Part shown: piece after piece, positions 26,649 to 35,497 of the stretch
Layout: each line of letters opens with the position of its first letter
Numbering within the stretch: the first letter of the stretch is position 1
Assembly (NCBI GenBank): GCA_039208375.1
Contig: JBCCRC010000014.1
Coordinates: 1-64,000 of the forward strand
Length of the DNA stretch: 64,000 nt
Direction of reading: 5' to 3'
From: JANQPC01 sp039208375
Lineage (GTDB): Bacteria; Pseudomonadota; Alphaproteobacteria; Rhodobacterales; Rhodobacteraceae
Position numbers and translations under genes: made by a program
The notes under the pieces: model-generated
Databases searched by the model: none
What the model was told of the DNA's origin: nothing
What the model saw: the letters and a program-made list of their open reading frames with translations, nothing else

Positions 26649-28544
26649 TTGGACGGCTTTCTTTATCAGGCCACGATCTACCTCGCCGCCGCTGTGATCG
26701 CAGTACCCATCGCCGCGCGGCTGGGGCTCGGGTCGGTTCTGGGTTACCTGCTGGCCGGTATTGCGATCGGGCCGGTGCTGGGGCTCGTCGGATCTGAAAC
26801 CCAGGATCTTCAGCACTTCGCCGAGTTTGGCGTCGTGATGATGCTGTTCCTTATCGGGTTGGAGCTTGAGCCGCGTGCGCTCTGGGATATGCGCGACCGG
26901 TTGATTGGGCTGGGCGGCCTGCAGATCGCACTCACCATCGCGGCGGTAGTCGTTGGCACCATGGCGCTTGGGCAGCCATTTCAAACCGCGGTTGCGTTGG
27001 GCATGATCCTCGCGCTCTCCTCCACCGCAATCGTGTTGCAGACGCTGAGCGAGAAGGGGCTGATGCAAACCGCCGGAGGGCGATCTAGCTTCTCGGTCCT
27101 GCTGTCGCAGGATATCGCGGTAATCCCGATGCTGGCTATCCTTCCGCTTCTTGCCGTGGCCGCACCGGCAACGATCAACCCCGATGGCTCCATCGCACGC
27201 GGCGGCTTGGAAGATGATCACAGCCATCATTCGCTCTCGCTGGTCGACGGGCTGCCGGGCTGGGGCGTGACCGCTGTGACGATCCTCGCCGTCGCGCTTG
27301 TGATTTTCTTCGGCGTGTACGCGACGCGGCCGCTTTTCCGCTACATTCACGCAGCCCGGTTGCAGGAGATGTACACCGCATTCGCGCTGCTCATCGTCGT
27401 CGGGATTGCGTTTCTCATGCTGCTCGTGGGCCTCTCTCCCGCGCTCGGGGCATTCCTCGCTGGCGTCGTCCTCGCGAACTCCGAATTCCGCCATCAGTTG
27501 GAAGGCGATCTTCAGCCGTTCAAGGGCCTGCTTCTTGGGCTCTTTTTCATCACCGTTGGCGCGGGGATTGATTTTGGGGTGCTCTTCAACGACCCGCTCG
27601 GCATTGTTGGTCTTACGATCGCGCTGATGGCAGCAAAGGGCAGCGTGCTCTATGCACTCACCTTCCTGTTCAACTTGCGGGGGCGGGATCGATGGCTGTT
27701 CACGCTTGGCCTGGCCCAGGCTGGCGAGTTTGGTTTCGTGCTCACCTCATTTTCGCTGCAGCAAGGCGTGGTGAGCCCCGCCCTGGGCCAAACCACTCTG
27801 CTTGTGATCAGCCTGTCGATGCTGCTCACACCCCTTTTCTTCATCGCCTACGAACGGCTGTCCCGCCAGATCGATGAAGAAGTCGAGCATATTCCGCATG
27901 ATGAGATCGACGAGCAGCAGCCGGTGATCATCGCCGGGATCGGGCGGTTCGGCCAGGTTGTTAATCGCCTTGTGCAGATGGCTGGTTTCAAAACTACAGT
28001 TCTCGACAGTGATCTCGCCACGATCCAACTCATGCGGCGTTTCGGCTTCAAAGGGTTCTTCGGCGATCCCACACGGCCCGAACTTCTGCATGCAGCCGGC
28101 CTCTCCACCGCCCGCGTGCTCGTCGTGGCGCTCGATGACAAAAAAGCCTCGGTGCGGCTGGTGCACTACGCACGGCGCGAGCGGCCAGATCTGCATATCG
28201 TCGCCCGCGCCCATGACAGGGTGCACACGTATGAACTCTACCGCGCCGGGGCGAACGACATCGTGCGCGAGATGTTTGACTCAAGCCTACGCGCGGGCCG
28301 CTACGTTCTAGAAAACATGGGGCTCAGTGAATTTGAAGCGGCGGGCATGACACAATTCTTTTACAAGAAGGATCGCGAAGCGCTGCGCGATCTTGCCGAT
28401 CTTTGGGATCCTGCGCGCCCGGTGGCCGACAACCCGGCCTACGTGGCGCGGGCCAAGGAACTCGACAAAGAGCTTGAGACCGAGCTTGTCACCCAGCTCG
28501 ATGACAGCGACGACGGTGAGGCAACCGCGCATGAGGCCCGTTGA
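26649..28544 (+). CDS. Monovalent cation:proton antiporter-2 (KefB/KefC-like)
   Basis: A 631-residue protein, probably starting at TTG 26649, 12 bases past the regulator gene. Residues 1 to about 395 are a CPA2 antiporter domain with around twelve membrane segments (LGYLLAGIAIGPVLGLV; ALSSTAIVLQTLSEKG; LGAFLAGVVLANSEFRHQLEGDLQPFKGLLLGLFF). From about residue 415 a TrkA-N/RCK domain with the Rossmann motif IIAGIGRFGQVVNRL follows. It likely exchanges K+ for H+ and is gated by nucleotide. Glutathione-adduct gating as in true KefBC cannot be judged. Confidence 0.9.
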   Translation: MDGFLYQATIYLAAAVIAVPIAARLGLGSVLGYLLAGIAIGPVLGLVGSETQDLQHFAEFGVVMMLFLIGLELEPRALWDMRDRLIGLGGLQIALTIAAVVVGTMALGQPFQTAVALGMILALSSTAIVLQTLSEKGLMQTAGGRSSFSVLLSQDIAVIPMLAILPLLAVAAPATINPDGSIARGGLEDDHSHHSLSLVDGLPGWGVTAVTILAVALVIFFGVYATRPLFRYIHAARLQEMYTAFALLIVVGIAFLMLLVGLSPALGAFLAGVVLANSEFRHQLEGDLQPFKGLLLGLFFITVGAGIDFGVLFNDPLGIVGLTIALMAAKGSVLYALTFLFNLRGRDRWLFTLGLAQAGEFGFVLTSFSLQQGVVSPALGQTTLLVISLSMLLTPLFFIAYERLSRQIDEEVEHIPHDEIDEQQPVIIAGIGRFGQVVNRLVQMAGFKTTVLDSDLATIQLMRRFGFKGFFGDPTRPELLHAAGLSTARVLVVALDDKKASVRLVHYARRERPDLHIVARAHDRVHTYELYRAGANDIVREMFDSSLRAGRYVLENMGLSEFEAAGMTQFFYKKDREALRDLADLWDPARPVADNPAYVARAKELDKELETELVTQLDDSDDGEATAHEAR

Positions 28545-28583
28545 TGCAAAACGCCGCCCGACTGCGGGGCGGCGTTTCGCATC
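28543..28583. terminator. Bidirectional terminator between antiporter gene and carD
   Basis: A perfect 11-bp stem AAACGCCGCCC (28549-28559) / GGGCGGCGTTT (28567-28577) with a 7-nt loop, extended by GATGC/GCATC (28543-28547, 28579-28583) after a one-base mismatch. T-runs occur on both strands at the stem end. It lies between two convergent genes and begins inside the antiporter stop codon. Confidence 0.85.
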
Positions 28584-28601
28584 CATGTGACCCGCTCAGG
28601 T

Positions 28602-29111
28602 TTAGGCAGCGCGGCTCATCAGCACGTCATCTACCTGGCGTTGGGCGTCGTGCTCGCCGGTGCCCGCCACGGCGGCCACTTCTCGGGTAAGCCGCTCCAG
28701 CGCCGCTTCATAAAGCTGCCGCTCGGAGTAGCTTTGTTCACGCTGATCGTCCGTGCGGTGCAGATCGCGCACCACTTCGGCAATCGCGATCAGATCACCT
28801 GAGTTGATCTTTTGCTCATACTCCTGGGCGCGGCGCGACCACATCGCCCGCTTGACCCGCGCCTTGCCTTTCAACGTCGTCATCGCCTTCGTCACAACAT
28901 CAGGCGACGAGAGCGAACGCATGCCCACATCGCTTGCTTTGTGAACCGGCACGCGCAACGTCATTTTGTCTTTCTCGAAGGAAATCACGAATAGCTCGAG
29001 TTGCATGCCGGCAATCTCTTGTTCCTCGATCGACACGATCTGCCCCACACCGTGAGCGGGGTAGACAACGTAATCGTCAGGTCGGAATTCCGTCTTCTTG
29101 GGCTTGCTCAT
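28602..29111 (-). CDS. carD: CarD-family transcriptional regulator
   Basis: A 169-residue protein. The start at ATG 29111 (MSKPKKTEFRPDDYVVYPAHGVG) is chosen because the CarD/Mfd-RID-type Tudor domain begins directly after it; upstream residues have no counterpart. The N-terminal domain (about residues 10-70) binds the RNA polymerase beta subunit; the C-terminal helical domain (from about 80, KARVKRAMWSRRAQEYEQKI) contacts promoter DNA near the -10 element. CarD proteins stabilise open promoter complexes, especially at rRNA genes. Confidence 0.92.
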   Translation of the reverse strand: MSKPKKTEFRPDDYVVYPAHGVGQIVSIEEQEIAGMQLELFVISFEKDKMTLRVPVHKASDVGMRSLSSPDVVTKAMTTLKGKARVKRAMWSRRAQEYEQKINSGDLIAIAEVVRDLHRTDDQREQSYSERQLYEAALERLTREVAAVAGTGEHDAQRQVDDVLMSRAA

Positions 29112-29255
29112 ACGCAGTGTACTTCCTTGCTGTTTTCCCATGGCCCGGCGACAAAAAAGTTCGGCAGGGAGAATGCTCTTCCCTGTCGACCGATTTCGTA
29201 CCTGCGCTGCGCCGGCGATTTGGCGTGAACTCTTCACGCGCGCGCCCCGGAACGC

Positions 29256-29280
29256 TTGCTATGTTTCCGGAACATAGCAA
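29256..29280. promoter_or_regulatory. Perfect 10-bp inverted repeat upstream of carD
   Basis: TTGCTATGTT (29256-29265) and AACATAGCAA (29271-29280) with a 5-base gap TCCGG, followed by five more A residues on the plus strand. It is 145 bases upstream of the carD start. The A-run lies on the wrong side for a terminator of the minus-strand ferredoxin gene, so an operator or leader structure is more likely. Confidence 0.4.
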
Positions 29281-29400
29281 AAAAATGCGCCTATTCCTAG
29301 CCTGACGGAACGTCTGGCGAGAGAACAGCGCGTTTTCAAAGCGTTGCGGCGGGCCTTTGCCAACCCGGCCGGCCATAAGCCGGCATCGGCGACTCGCCGC

Positions 29401-29739
29401 TTACCCGCCCTCACCGGCGGCTTCAGAGAAGTACTTTTCCTTTTTCCCCGGCTCACCATCCCGCTCGTCTGCTTCGGGAAGTGGATCCTTCTTGGTGATG
29501 ATCACTGGCCAGGCTTCAGAGTACTTGCGATTGAACTCTACCCATTTCTCCATATCCGGCTCGGTATCCGGCCGGATCGCATCGGCGGGGCACTCAGGCT
29601 CACACACGCCGCAATCGATGCACTCGTCAGGATGGATGACGAGCATGTTCTCGCCCTCGTAGAAGCAATCCACGGGGCAGACTTCCACGCAATCGGTATA
29701 TTTGCACGCAATGCAATTGTCCGTCACGACATAGGTCAT
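29401..29739 (-). CDS. fdxA: Seven-iron ferredoxin FdxA
   Basis: A 112-residue ferredoxin with both cluster motifs: CIACKYTDCVEVCP (residues 9-22, the 3Fe-4S-type arrangement with the extra Cys) and CIDCGVCEPECP (about 40-51). The C-terminal extension (DMEKWVEFNRKYSEAWPVI) is the family's. FdxA carries electrons in the cytoplasm. Its neighbours carD, the S4 gene and the helicase form a block often seen in alphaproteobacteria. Confidence 0.95.
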   Translation of the reverse strand: MTYVVTDNCIACKYTDCVEVCPVDCFYEGENMLVIHPDECIDCGVCEPECPADAIRPDTEPDMEKWVEFNRKYSEAWPVIITKKDPLPEADERDGEPGKKEKYFSEAAGEGG

Positions 29740-29838
29740 GCACAGATCCCCAAATCTCGGTCGGGCCGTTAGCTAGAACAGGGTGGCGTCGCCTGCAAGG
29801 CAACCTCAGTCAAAACGTGGGGGATGCGACATTCAGTG

Positions 29839-30111
29839 TCAACTCAGATTGACATATTCGTAGCAAGATTGTGCTTCGCTGGCCGGGCCGCGCCGGTCTG
29901 GCACATGCAGAATTCGCACAACGCGCACTTCGCGACCCTGCACCAGCGTCAGCGTATCACCCGTGCCGACGGGCCGGGCGGGCTTTTTGACGATCCTGGC
30001 ATTCACGCGCACCTTGCCGCGACCGACCATTTCAGCCGCCAGCGTGCGCGTTTTGTAGAACCGTGCCTGCCACAGCCATTTGTCCAGTCGCGTGGTCGGC
30101 CGGGGTTCCAG
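29839..30111 (-). CDS. S4-domain RNA-binding protein (Hsp15-like), apparent CTG start
   Basis: A 90-residue protein with a complete S4 domain: RLDKWLWQARFYKTRTLAAE followed by MVGRGKVRVNARIVKKP. The only ATG in frame (30030) lies inside the domain and would remove its first helix. Upstream in frame there is no ATG, GTG or TTG before the TGA that ends the helicase gene; the CTG at 30111 is two codons after that TGA and has AAGGA seven bases before it. CTG initiation with coupling to the helicase is therefore the best reading. The protein should bind RNA, perhaps stalled 50S subunits as Hsp15 does. Confidence 0.75.
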   Translation of the reverse strand: MEPRPTTRLDKWLWQARFYKTRTLAAEMVGRGKVRVNARIVKKPARPVGTGDTLTLVQGREVRVVRILHVPDRRGPASEAQSCYEYVNLS

Positions 30112-30114
30112 CGA

Positions 30115-32961
30115 TCAATCCTTGTTCTTCAAACCCATCAGCGCTGCGGCGAAGGGGTTATCGGGATCGATCTTGTCTTTTTTGGGGGGTCTCGCCTCAA
30201 ACGTCTTGGCGCCGGTCTCGCGCGGCGGGCGCTTGCCGCCCTTGGGCTTGCCTTTCGGCTTGCCGCGCGGTCGCGGACTGCCGCCTTCGCGCCGCTCGCG
30301 CCGCTGGCGGTTGCCGCCCCAGGTGAACGTGTAGAACACTTCGATTTCGGGGCCATCCTCGGCAGCCGTTCCATCTGCCGCTTTTGGCATGCCCTCAACT
30401 GCAGGCGTTTCCAGTCCAGCGAAAAGTTCGGGCTCTGCTTCTGGTGCAGGCGTCTCAGTCGCGCCGGCCTCTGCCTCCGGCGCAGGTTGGGGCGCCGCAG
30501 CCTCAGACACTGCATCTTTCTGGGAAGCGCTTTCCACCGAAGCCTCTGCCTTCGGCTCCGCTTTGGCCTCCGGCGCCTGCCGCACCTTCTCGCGCTCCCC
30601 ACGAGCCGCGTTGTAGCCCAGCCCCTCCATCAACGCCGCGAACTGGTCGAGCGTCATGCCGGTAATCGAAAGCATATCTGCCTTCGCCTCAAACCCGCCA
30701 CGACTGTCTTCGCCGCGCAGCATATCCGCGAGCCGTTCGAGCATATCGATCCTGATCGCGCGCGCGCCTGCGGCCCGGTACCCCGCCATTTCGTGATAGC
30801 CCTCGGGCGCATCCGCCGCGGTAGGCACCGTCACCAGCCCCGGTGGCGGGCTTTCGGGAAACTCTGCCAGGCCCTTGGTAAGGGACCATAGCACGAGACG
30901 CAGCCGCGTCGGCGCAGGTTTCAAAAGGAGCGGCATGAAAATCGTGAACTGGCCAAACCGCACCCCGTGCTTTCGGAGCGCCGCGCGGGCATCTTGATCG
31001 AGATCCTTCACCTCGCCCGCAATCGCAGCCCGCGGGATCACTCCAAGCGCCTCCACCAGCCGGAACGCAAAACCGCGCTGCAAACCTGCCAGAGCGTCGT
31101 CTTTCTGCATCTCCAAGAGCGGTTCGAAGAGCTTGGCGATTTTGCGATCAATGAAATGCTGAAGCCGGCGCTGCACCTTTTGCGCCACGTCCGGCCCTGC
31201 TTCATCATCGACGAAGGCCTCAACCTGCGGCTTGAGCGGCTCCGACCCGGGGACAAGCTTGCCCACCGCATGTTCGCCCCACATCAGCCCGCCCTGTTCG
31301 GTAAAATCCATCTCAGTATCGGGGGCGTTGTAGAACCTGTCCGCCCGCAAATGAAACTGAGGCGTGAGTGCCGCAAGGCTCGCCTGCCGGAGGGTTTTCG
31401 CCTCATCAGGTGTGGCGCTAGCGTCCTGGCGAAAGCGGAAGCCCTCGAGTCGGCCCACGAACTGGCCTTCGACGGTTACCTCGCCCTTATCGTTCACCTC
31501 GGCCACAAGGCTCTCCCTCTGCTTCAACCGGCGGAGCAAAACCGATGTGCGCCGATCGACAAATCGCTGTGTGAGCGCGCCGTGAAGCGCATCCGACAGG
31601 CGGTCTTCTACAGCGCGCGCCGCCGCGCGCCAATGGCTTTCGTCCGTCGTCCAGCCGCTACGCTGGGCCACGTAGGTCCAGGTCCGGATATAAGCGAGGC
31701 GCTTTGAAAGCGCGTCGATCTCACCATCGGTGCGATCGATCCGTTTGATCTGGCGGGCCAGCCAATCATCGGGCACGCGGCCGGGTTCGTGCAGAAACCC
31801 GAAGATCGCCTGCAGGAGGCTGGCGTGTTCAGCATGGCTGATGCCGCGAAAATCAGGAATGCGGCAGACATCCCAAAGCAGTTTCACCGATGCAGGGTCG
31901 GAGGCGCGCGCGCGCACCTCCGCCACCTCCGCCAGCATCTTCAGCGCCTGCAGATCATCCGCCTCGCGCGCGCGGACCAGCCATTCCTCGGCCGTGGGCG
32001 CTTCAAGCGAAGCGATCAGCGCATCGATGGAGCCGAAGCGCAGATCCGCGTTCCGCCATTGTAGCTTTTTGACCGGCGCAAAGCGGTGCTCGGTGATCGC
32101 ATTCGCAAGCCCGTCATCAAGCGGCGGCGCCTCGCCCGTTACCCCGAAGGTACCTGGCTGGGTATAGCGGCCCGCGCGGCCCGCGATCTGGCCAAGTTCG
32201 TTGGGTTGCAGCGGGCGCATCCGCCGCCCGTCAAACTTGGTTAGCGAAGAGAAGGCGACGTGATCGATATCGAGGTTCAGCCCCATGCCGATGGCGTCGG
32301 TGGCGACCATGTAATCGACTTCGCCCTCCTGATACATAGCCACCTGGGCGTTGCGCGTGCGGGGGCTGAGCGCGCCCATCACCACCGCGGCCCCACCCTT
32401 CTGGCGGCGCAGCAGCTCGGCCAGCGCGTAGACGTTTTCAACAGAGAACCCCACAATCGCCGTGCGCCCGGGCATGCGACTGATCTTCTTGGCGCCGGTG
32501 TAGGCCAGGTCGGAAAACCGCTCGCGACGCAAAAACTCGGCCCCTGGCACGAGCGCGGCGATGGCGGGCCGCATGGTATCGGCGCCCAAAAACATCGTCT
32601 CATGCAGCCCGCGGGCGTTCAGCAGGCGGTCGGTGAAGACATGGCCGCGCTCAGGGTCCCCACAAAGCTGAATCTCATCGACAGCCAGAAAATCGCAGCC
32701 AAGCCCCGTGGGCATCGCCTCTACCGTGCACACCCAATAGGCGGCCCGCGGAGGCACGATCCGTTCCTCACCGGTGACCAGCGCCACAACCGAAGGGCCG
32801 CGCAGCCCCACGATCCGGTCATAAACCTCGCGCGCAAGCAGGCGCAGGGGCAGGCCGATCACCCCTGTTTTATGCGCCAGCATGCGTTCGATGGCGTAGT
32901 GGGTCTTGCCCGTATTCGTCGGGCCCAGCACGGCAAGCGTGCGGCCGCCAGTGGCGTTCAT
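30115..32961 (-). CDS. Suv3-like ATP-dependent RNA helicase with basic C-terminal tail
   Basis: A 948-residue superfamily-2 helicase. Start ATG 32961 (a TTG precedes it). The motor domains hold Walker A GPTNTGKT (residues 13-20), DEIQ (95-98), and QIAGRAGR (motif VI, around 270). A Suv3-like C-terminal region follows. After about residue 770 comes a long Ala/Glu-rich low-complexity linker, and the protein ends in a Lys/Arg/Gly-rich tail (RPRGKPKGKPKGGKRPPRE) likely to bind RNA. It probably acts in RNA turnover or ribosome-related RNA remodelling. Confidence 0.88.
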   Translation of the reverse strand: MNATGGRTLAVLGPTNTGKTHYAIERMLAHKTGVIGLPLRLLAREVYDRIVGLRGPSVVALVTGEERIVPPRAAYWVCTVEAMPTGLGCDFLAVDEIQLCGDPERGHVFTDRLLNARGLHETMFLGADTMRPAIAALVPGAEFLRRERFSDLAYTGAKKISRMPGRTAIVGFSVENVYALAELLRRQKGGAAVVMGALSPRTRNAQVAMYQEGEVDYMVATDAIGMGLNLDIDHVAFSSLTKFDGRRMRPLQPNELGQIAGRAGRYTQPGTFGVTGEAPPLDDGLANAITEHRFAPVKKLQWRNADLRFGSIDALIASLEAPTAEEWLVRAREADDLQALKMLAEVAEVRARASDPASVKLLWDVCRIPDFRGISHAEHASLLQAIFGFLHEPGRVPDDWLARQIKRIDRTDGEIDALSKRLAYIRTWTYVAQRSGWTTDESHWRAAARAVEDRLSDALHGALTQRFVDRRTSVLLRRLKQRESLVAEVNDKGEVTVEGQFVGRLEGFRFRQDASATPDEAKTLRQASLAALTPQFHLRADRFYNAPDTEMDFTEQGGLMWGEHAVGKLVPGSEPLKPQVEAFVDDEAGPDVAQKVQRRLQHFIDRKIAKLFEPLLEMQKDDALAGLQRGFAFRLVEALGVIPRAAIAGEVKDLDQDARAALRKHGVRFGQFTIFMPLLLKPAPTRLRLVLWSLTKGLAEFPESPPPGLVTVPTAADAPEGYHEMAGYRAAGARAIRIDMLERLADMLRGEDSRGGFEAKADMLSITGMTLDQFAALMEGLGYNAARGEREKVRQAPEAKAEPKAEASVESASQKDAVSEAAAPQPAPEAEAGATETPAPEAEPELFAGLETPAVEGMPKAADGTAAEDGPEIEVFYTFTWGGNRQRRERREGGSPRPRGKPKGKPKGGKRPPRETGAKTFEARPPKKDKIDPDNPFAAALMGLKNKD

Positions 32962-33180
32962 CAATTAAGGCTCGATCTGCCGCAATTTGGGGAACTAAAC
33001 AGAATAGATGGCCTCCCCTCAAGGCCACTGGCGCCAGCGCAGCGACAATATCGTTTAAAAACCGTTAAATCATGAGAACTTCGACGCAAAAGCACCGATT
33101 TCGTGTACGATACTCATAGGGTCGGTGCGCGTATGTGATTTGTGCCGACGGGGAAGACTGCCAAGTTGAAGGGTACGGTA

Positions 33181-33402
33181 ATGGTTTTGAAATCCTGTCT
33201 CGCCGCTCTGGCGAGCGTTCTATGCTTTGCATCTGCTGCAAGCGCAGTTGAGCCGAAGGCAGAGGGCCTGACGGTGCAAACCCAGGTCACCGAAACGAAG
33301 GCGCTCCTGCGCCCCAAGGCGCGGCCGAACGGGGTTGAGACGTCGATTCGCCCGCGCCCGCGCGCTGCGCTGACTTCACCGGCGGTGATCGCGTCGCGGT
33401 AA
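33181..33402 (+). CDS. Small exported hypothetical protein
   Basis: A 73-residue protein with ATG 33181 and GAAGGG about six bases upstream. It has a clear signal peptide (VLKSCLAALASVLCFASAASA), leaving a mature peptide of some 50 residues rich in Arg and Pro (RPKARPNGVETSIRPRPR). No family is recognised. It stands alone between two divergent or distant genes; the secreted basic peptide is real-looking but of unknown role. Confidence 0.6.
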   Translation: MVLKSCLAALASVLCFASAASAVEPKAEGLTVQTQVTETKALLRPKARPNGVETSIRPRPRAALTSPAVIASR

Positions 33403-33630
33403 GTCGTATGAGCTTAGGGGCGGCGATGTATAGCCGGTTCGCCTGAGCCGACACTTAGAGCGGAGCTGCGCCATTGCTGAGCCCGGGCGTGGCCTTGAAA
33501 CGTATGTTCGCCTCAGTTCATTTCGGGAAGCCCGCCCTGCGTTCGTTCGGCGCGCGAACCTAACATGATCGATGTCACTGGCGCTTGCGCGGCGGGCCTG
33601 CAGACGCATCCTGGGCCCCAGGACAAGCTC

Positions 33631-34191
33631 CTAAAGCGCCGCGCCCTCAACCTCACGCTCCAACCGGTCAATCGCCGCTGCAAGCCCGTCCCGCGAAGGA
33701 GTGATATCTGCAACGCGGCGGCTGATTTCGAGCGCTTCTTCAAGGAACCCAAGCTCTTCGAGAATCGCCGCAAGCCCGGTCAGCGCCTCAAAATGCTGCG
33801 GATTGCGCGTTAGAGTAGCGCGCAGATCGTCAATCGCCGGCCCGTACATGCTTTCCAGAAAGTACGCATTTGCCCTCAGGCTATAGGCATGGGCCAGGTC
33901 TGGTGCATGGTCGATCAAAGCCGTCAGATGCTCAATGGCCTGGGCCGAGTCGCGTTCCTCCAAGGCCTCACGCCCGCGCCGCATCAAAAGATCCAGAGAG
34001 GGAGAGCCGGTTTTGGACCATTCGTCTAGGATCCGGCCCTCGATCACGCGCGCCGCTTCCACGTCCGCCTGCCGCAGGGCATCAAACAGATCGCCGAGAT
34101 CTTCCTCTTGCGCCCGGGCAGGCGCGGAAATGATGAGCACAGCCACGGCTGCCGCTACGACAGATTTGAACCTTTGAGACATCATCGCCAT
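33631..34191 (-). CDS. Exported tetratricopeptide-repeat protein
   Basis: A protein of about 186 residues with a signal peptide (RFKSVVAAAVAVLIISAPARAQ). The exact start is uncertain: ATGs at 34191, 34185 and 34182 are all possible and none has a strong ribosome binding site. The mature part shows TPR-like helices (AIEHLTALIDHAPDLAHAYSLRANAYFLESMYGPAIDDLRATLTRNPQHFEALTGLAAI). It is periplasmic and probably a scaffold for protein contacts. Confidence 0.75.
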   Translation of the reverse strand: MAMMSQRFKSVVAAAVAVLIISAPARAQEEDLGDLFDALRQADVEAARVIEGRILDEWSKTGSPSLDLLMRRGREALEERDSAQAIEHLTALIDHAPDLAHAYSLRANAYFLESMYGPAIDDLRATLTRNPQHFEALTGLAAILEELGFLEEALEISRRVADITPSRDGLAAAIDRLEREVEGAAL

Positions 34192-34259
34192 AAGAGCCAC
34201 GATAGACCGGATCGCGGGAAAATCACCCCCTTTCGGCAGCACAACTTCGGGAGACAACC

Positions 34260-34547
34260 ATGAGCGACGTGATCACGCAGGCCGTGGATGCCCTCAGCGG
34301 CAAGCTTTCAGGGGGGTTTGACGGCTCCGCCAAGTTCGTAATCGAAGACGAAGGCGCGATCATGCTCGACGGCGCCGGCGTGCGGGCGGGCGATGAAGAG
34401 GCGGATGTCACGCTCACAGCCGATACCGATACTTTCCGCGCCATACTTGATGGCGAGTTGAACCCGACTTCCGCGTTCATGTCGGGGCGCCTGAAGGTGG
34501 ATGGCGATATGGGCACGGCCATGAAGCTGGGCGGCGCACTGGGCTAG
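34260..34547 (+). CDS. SCP2 sterol-carrier domain protein
   Basis: A 95-residue protein that is a single SCP2 domain (SGGFDGSAKFVIEDEGAIMLDGAGV, then DVTLTADTDTFRAILDGELNPTSAFMSGRLKVDGD, ending MGTAMKLGGAL). The family binds lipids or fatty-acyl chains in a hydrophobic tunnel. It lies five bases before a lysophospholipase-like gene, suggesting a shared lipid role. Confidence 0.88.
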   Translation: MSDVITQAVDALSGKLSGGFDGSAKFVIEDEGAIMLDGAGVRAGDEEADVTLTADTDTFRAILDGELNPTSAFMSGRLKVDGDMGTAMKLGGALG

Positions 34548-34552
34548 GGCAC

Positions 34553-35494
34553 GTGGAGCCTGCGCCATTTCACAGCGATCTGGCCGAGGGGCCCGCGGGT
34601 GGCGCGGCGGTTTGGGCCACCACAAAGGACGGCCTGCGCATTCGCATCGGCTATTGGCCCACGGAAGATAACGGCGGCAATGCGGGCACGATCTTCCTGT
34701 TCCCGGGCCGCAGCGAGTACATTGAAAAATACGGCCATGTCGCGCGCGATCTCTCCGGCCGCGGCTGGCACCTGGTGACCGTAGACTGGCGCGGCCAGGG
34801 GTTGGCCGACCGGATGCTCGATGATCCTATGGTGGGCCATGTGGCGCGCTTCAGCGACTATCAGCGGGATGTGGCCGAGCTTATCGCTTTTGCGACGGCG
34901 CGTGATCTGCCGCAGCCTTGGATGCTGATTGGCCATTCCATGGGCGGTTGCATCGCGCTGCGCACCATCAGCGAACGCGATTGCTTTGCCGCAGTCGCCT
35001 TCAGCGCGCCGATGTGGGGGATCAACATCGCACCCGCATTGCGCTCGCTCTCCCGTACCGTGCCGCGCATTGCCGAGCGGCTGGGCTTCGGCGGGCGGTA
35101 CGCGCCCACAACGGGGGGCGACAGCTACCTTCTTTCGCAACCCTTCGACGACAATGTGCTCACGACGGACCGTGCAATGTGGAACTACATGAAGCGTCAA
35201 GTCAGCGAGGTGCCGCGCTTCCGCCTGGGGGGCCCGAGCCTGACATGGCTCGCCGAAGCCCTTTCGGAAACTCGGATGCTCGTCGCCGCCCCACGCCCGA
35301 AGATGCCCGCCCATGTCAGCGTCGGCGCGCTTGAGAAGATTGTCGATGCTGAGGCAATCGGCACCGTCGCCACGGCGTGGCTGGGAACAACGCATGAGGT
35401 GGTGGCCGGCGCCGAACACGAACTGATGATGGAGCGTCGTGAAGTGCGCGAGGGCTTTCTGGCCCGCGCCGATGCGCTTTTTCGCAGCGCCTAG
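34553..35494 (+). CDS. Alpha/beta hydrolase, lysophospholipase-like
   Basis: A 313-residue soluble hydrolase starting with GTG 34553. It has the serine-hydrolase elbow GHSMGG (Ser129), the oxyanion region FLFPGRSEYIEKYG and the block VDWRGQG, all typical of monoglyceride/lysophospholipase-type proteins (PldB-like). The catalytic His is likely in GAEHELMME near the C-terminus. It probably cleaves a lipid ester. It follows the SCP2 gene closely and is convergent with the next hydrolase gene. Confidence 0.85.
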   Translation: MEPAPFHSDLAEGPAGGAAVWATTKDGLRIRIGYWPTEDNGGNAGTIFLFPGRSEYIEKYGHVARDLSGRGWHLVTVDWRGQGLADRMLDDPMVGHVARFSDYQRDVAELIAFATARDLPQPWMLIGHSMGGCIALRTISERDCFAAVAFSAPMWGINIAPALRSLSRTVPRIAERLGFGGRYAPTTGGDSYLLSQPFDDNVLTTDRAMWNYMKRQVSEVPRFRLGGPSLTWLAEALSETRMLVAAPRPKMPAHVSVGALEKIVDAEAIGTVATAWLGTTHEVVAGAEHELMMERREVREGFLARADALFRSA

Positions 35495-35497
35495 GCG

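Noticed and set aside
26172..27494. Minus-strand open frame of about 440 codons opposite the Lrp and antiporter genes
   Set aside because: It covers two well-supported genes on the other strand and has a His/Arg/Asp-rich shadow composition.
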